NCBI RefSeq assembly: GCF_009372235.1
Contig: NZ_SULL01000018.1
Coordinates: 62,001-126,000, forward strand
Origin: Dickeya oryzae
GTDB taxonomy: Bacteria > Pseudomonadota > Gammaproteobacteria > Enterobacterales > Enterobacteriaceae
Length of the DNA: 64,000 nucleotides
Reading direction: 5' to 3'
How positions within the stretch are numbered: the stretch's first letter is position 1; every line of letters starts with the position of its first letter. The notes under the pieces were generated by a model. The model was not told the origin of the DNA. It worked only from the letters and a program-made list of their open reading frames with translations, and ran no database searches. The position numbers and the translations under genes were made by a program. Below, one piece after another: positions 63,122 to 64,000 of the stretch.

Positions 63122-63348
63122 TTTGGGGCTGCAAATCCCCGCCAATGGATTTTGCCAAAGGCCTAAGCAAGATAAGTGAAAAATGCGCTGTAATAAAGAG
63201 ATTTAAGTGCTTTCTGTTATTTTTATAATTATTAGCCGGATTAATGATTGGTTTTTCTTTAACTATATTTATGAATTAATCGCTGTGACCTTTCAAGGGC
63301 GTTTTCATCTCAAGTGTTAAGTAAAAATATCAGAATAAGTGCGAAGCG

Positions 63349-63366
63349 CAGGCAATTTCTTGCTCA
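63349..63366. promoter_or_regulatory. Distal palindromic upstream site of hcp
   Basis: CAGGCAATTTCTTGCTCA contains GCAA-TTTC-TTGC. It shares its core and flanks with the site at 63432-63449, 83 bp away, about eight DNA turns. Confidence 0.45.
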
Positions 63367-63431
63367 GATTTTAGAACAATCCGACTGTTCAGGCATGTTT
63401 TGCAAATGATCGTCATCGTTTTTGGGGGGGC

Positions 63432-63449
63432 TGAGCAATTTTTTGCTCA
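63432..63449. promoter_or_regulatory. Proximal palindromic upstream site of hcp
   Basis: TGAGCAA-TTTT-TTGCTCA is a perfect 7-4-7 inverted repeat about 60-77 bp upstream of the sigma-54 promoter, the usual place for an enhancer-binding protein such as a VasH-like activator. Confidence 0.5.
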
Positions 63450-63508
63450 AATTTGACTTAGGGAAAATGGCGATATTATTTTTCCCTTTAAAAACAATGC
63501 AATAAAAA

Positions 63509-63525
63509 TTGGCATGGTCATTGCT
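63509..63525 (+). promoter_or_regulatory. Sigma-54 promoter of hcp
   Basis: TTGGCATGGTCATTGCT matches TGGCAYG-N4-TTGCT, with exactly ten bases between the invariant GG and GC. It is 50 bp upstream of the hcp start. Confidence 0.85.
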
Positions 63526-63574
63526 TCGTAAGCGGTGAGGTCACACTAACCGTTCAACAACAAGGAGCAAGACT

Positions 63575-64000
63575 ATGCCAACCCCATGTTATATCAGCAT
63601 CGAAGGTAAAACGCAGGGCAACATCACTGCCGGTGCCTTCACCTCCGACTCCGTCGGCAACATCTACGTGCAGGGTCACGAAGACGAGATGCTGGTGCAG
63701 GAATTCAAACACATCGTCACCGTCCCGACCGACCCGCAGTCCGGCCAGCCTGCCGGTCAGCGCGTACACAAGCCGTTCAAGTTCACCGTCGCGCTGAACA
63801 AGGCCGTCCCGCTGCTGTATAACGCGCTGGCCTCCGGTGAAATGCTGCCGACCGTGACCCTGAAATGGTACCGCACCTCTGTCGAAGGCAAGCAGGAGCA
63901 TTTCTTCACCACCAAACTGACCGACGCCACCATCGTCGACATCAACAACCAGATGCCGCACTGCCAGGACCCGTCCAAGCAGGATTACACCCAGCTGATC
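63575..64000 (+). CDS. hcp: Type VI secretion tube protein Hcp, 3' end beyond window
   Basis: Hcp hexamers stack into the inner tube of the type VI secretion system and carry effectors out. The frame is open for 142 codons and runs off the right edge; the usual length is about 160-172. It starts MPTPCYISIEGKTQGNITAG after AAGGAG, with GHEDEMLVQEFKH at about 34-46, GQRVHKPFKFTVALNKAVPL at about 66 and EHFFTTKLTDATIVDINNQM at about 109. It is preceded by a sigma-54 promoter and paired palindromes. In Dickeya such orphan hcp genes are often followed by vgrG and rhs effectors, which would lie outside this window. Confidence 0.93.
   Translation, partial: MPTPCYISIEGKTQGNITAGAFTSDSVGNIYVQGHEDEMLVQEFKHIVTVPTDPQSGQPAGQRVHKPFKFTVALNKAVPLLYNALASGEMLPTVTLKWYRTSVEGKQEHFFTTKLTDATIVDINNQMPHCQDPSKQDYTQLI

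Noticed and set aside
62701-63179. Plus-strand frames opposite the Ner gene and across the C4-like RNA
   Set aside because: They are shadows of the Ner gene and of the structured RNA, with no independent support.

Overview
The window looks like the chromosome of a pectin-degrading soft-rot enterobacterium, most likely Dickeya or a close relative in Pectobacteriaceae. The reasons are an E. coli-like acs-yjcH-actP / yjcE / ghxP block, enterobacterial ldtB, ynfC, lpxP, ddlA, mltB and nifJ homologues, and a TogT-like oligogalacturonide transporter with a near-consensus KdgR operator directly upstream. No rRNA or tRNA gene was seen. The genus is inferred from gene content and was not tested by alignment.

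Left end (1-6.9 kb) is an eroded surface-polysaccharide locus. An intact but edge-truncated galE lies leftmost on the minus strand, followed by relics of rfbA and rfbB. Upstream of these is a JUMPstart/ops element, where RfaH would load on the operon, and a strong Fur-box match. An HxlR regulator with four ~19-bp iterons and a decayed IS3-family element follow. The IS end has replaced the C-terminus of a WbpM-like dehydratase. A divergent epimerase (TTG start) and an initiating sugar-phosphate transferase complete the locus.

7-12 kb is a minus-strand ugpA-ugpE-gpdQ-ugpC-ugpB operon for uptake and hydrolysis of glycerophosphodiesters, with a candidate PHO box. 12-14.6 kb holds a tandem Mop protein, lpxP, and a two-gene small-protein operon with AzuC-like features, a CRP site, a promoter and a terminator. 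14.6-22 kb holds ghxP and yjcE, then acs-yjcH-actP on the other strand for acetate scavenging. 22-27 kb has an orphan PAS protein, an AI-2E-family permease with a KdgR-like site, togT, and a small XRE regulator. 27-33 kb has a YeiQ-like dehydrogenase, a MarR-EmrA-EmrB efflux operon and ldtB with an added Ala/Pro/Gln tail. 33-43 kb has nifJ, an unrecognised helical protein, GNAT, LysE, YnfC, a LexA-controlled DinI/MsgA-like protein, VOC and YciI proteins, and ddlA.

43.6-58.5 kb is a full myo-inositol catabolic island: an RpiR-type repressor, iolA-iolD, then iolG, an ABC importer, a second iolG-like gene, iolC fused to DUF2090, iolE and iolB. Inositol would be imported, oxidised (IolG), dehydrated (IolE), ring-opened (IolD), isomerised (IolB), phosphorylated and possibly cleaved (IolC-DUF2090), and the malonate semialdehyde oxidised (IolA). 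No separate iolJ is present. After iolB comes a strongly structured non-coding stretch with a cloverleaf of perfect stems.

58.8-64 kb has mltB, a CRP-linked nucleoside-gate permease, a His-rich zinc-ribbon protein, a broken argT-like fragment, a phage-type Ner regulator, a C4-like cloverleaf RNA, and at the right edge a type VI secretion hcp gene behind a near-perfect sigma-54 promoter with palindromic upstream sites.
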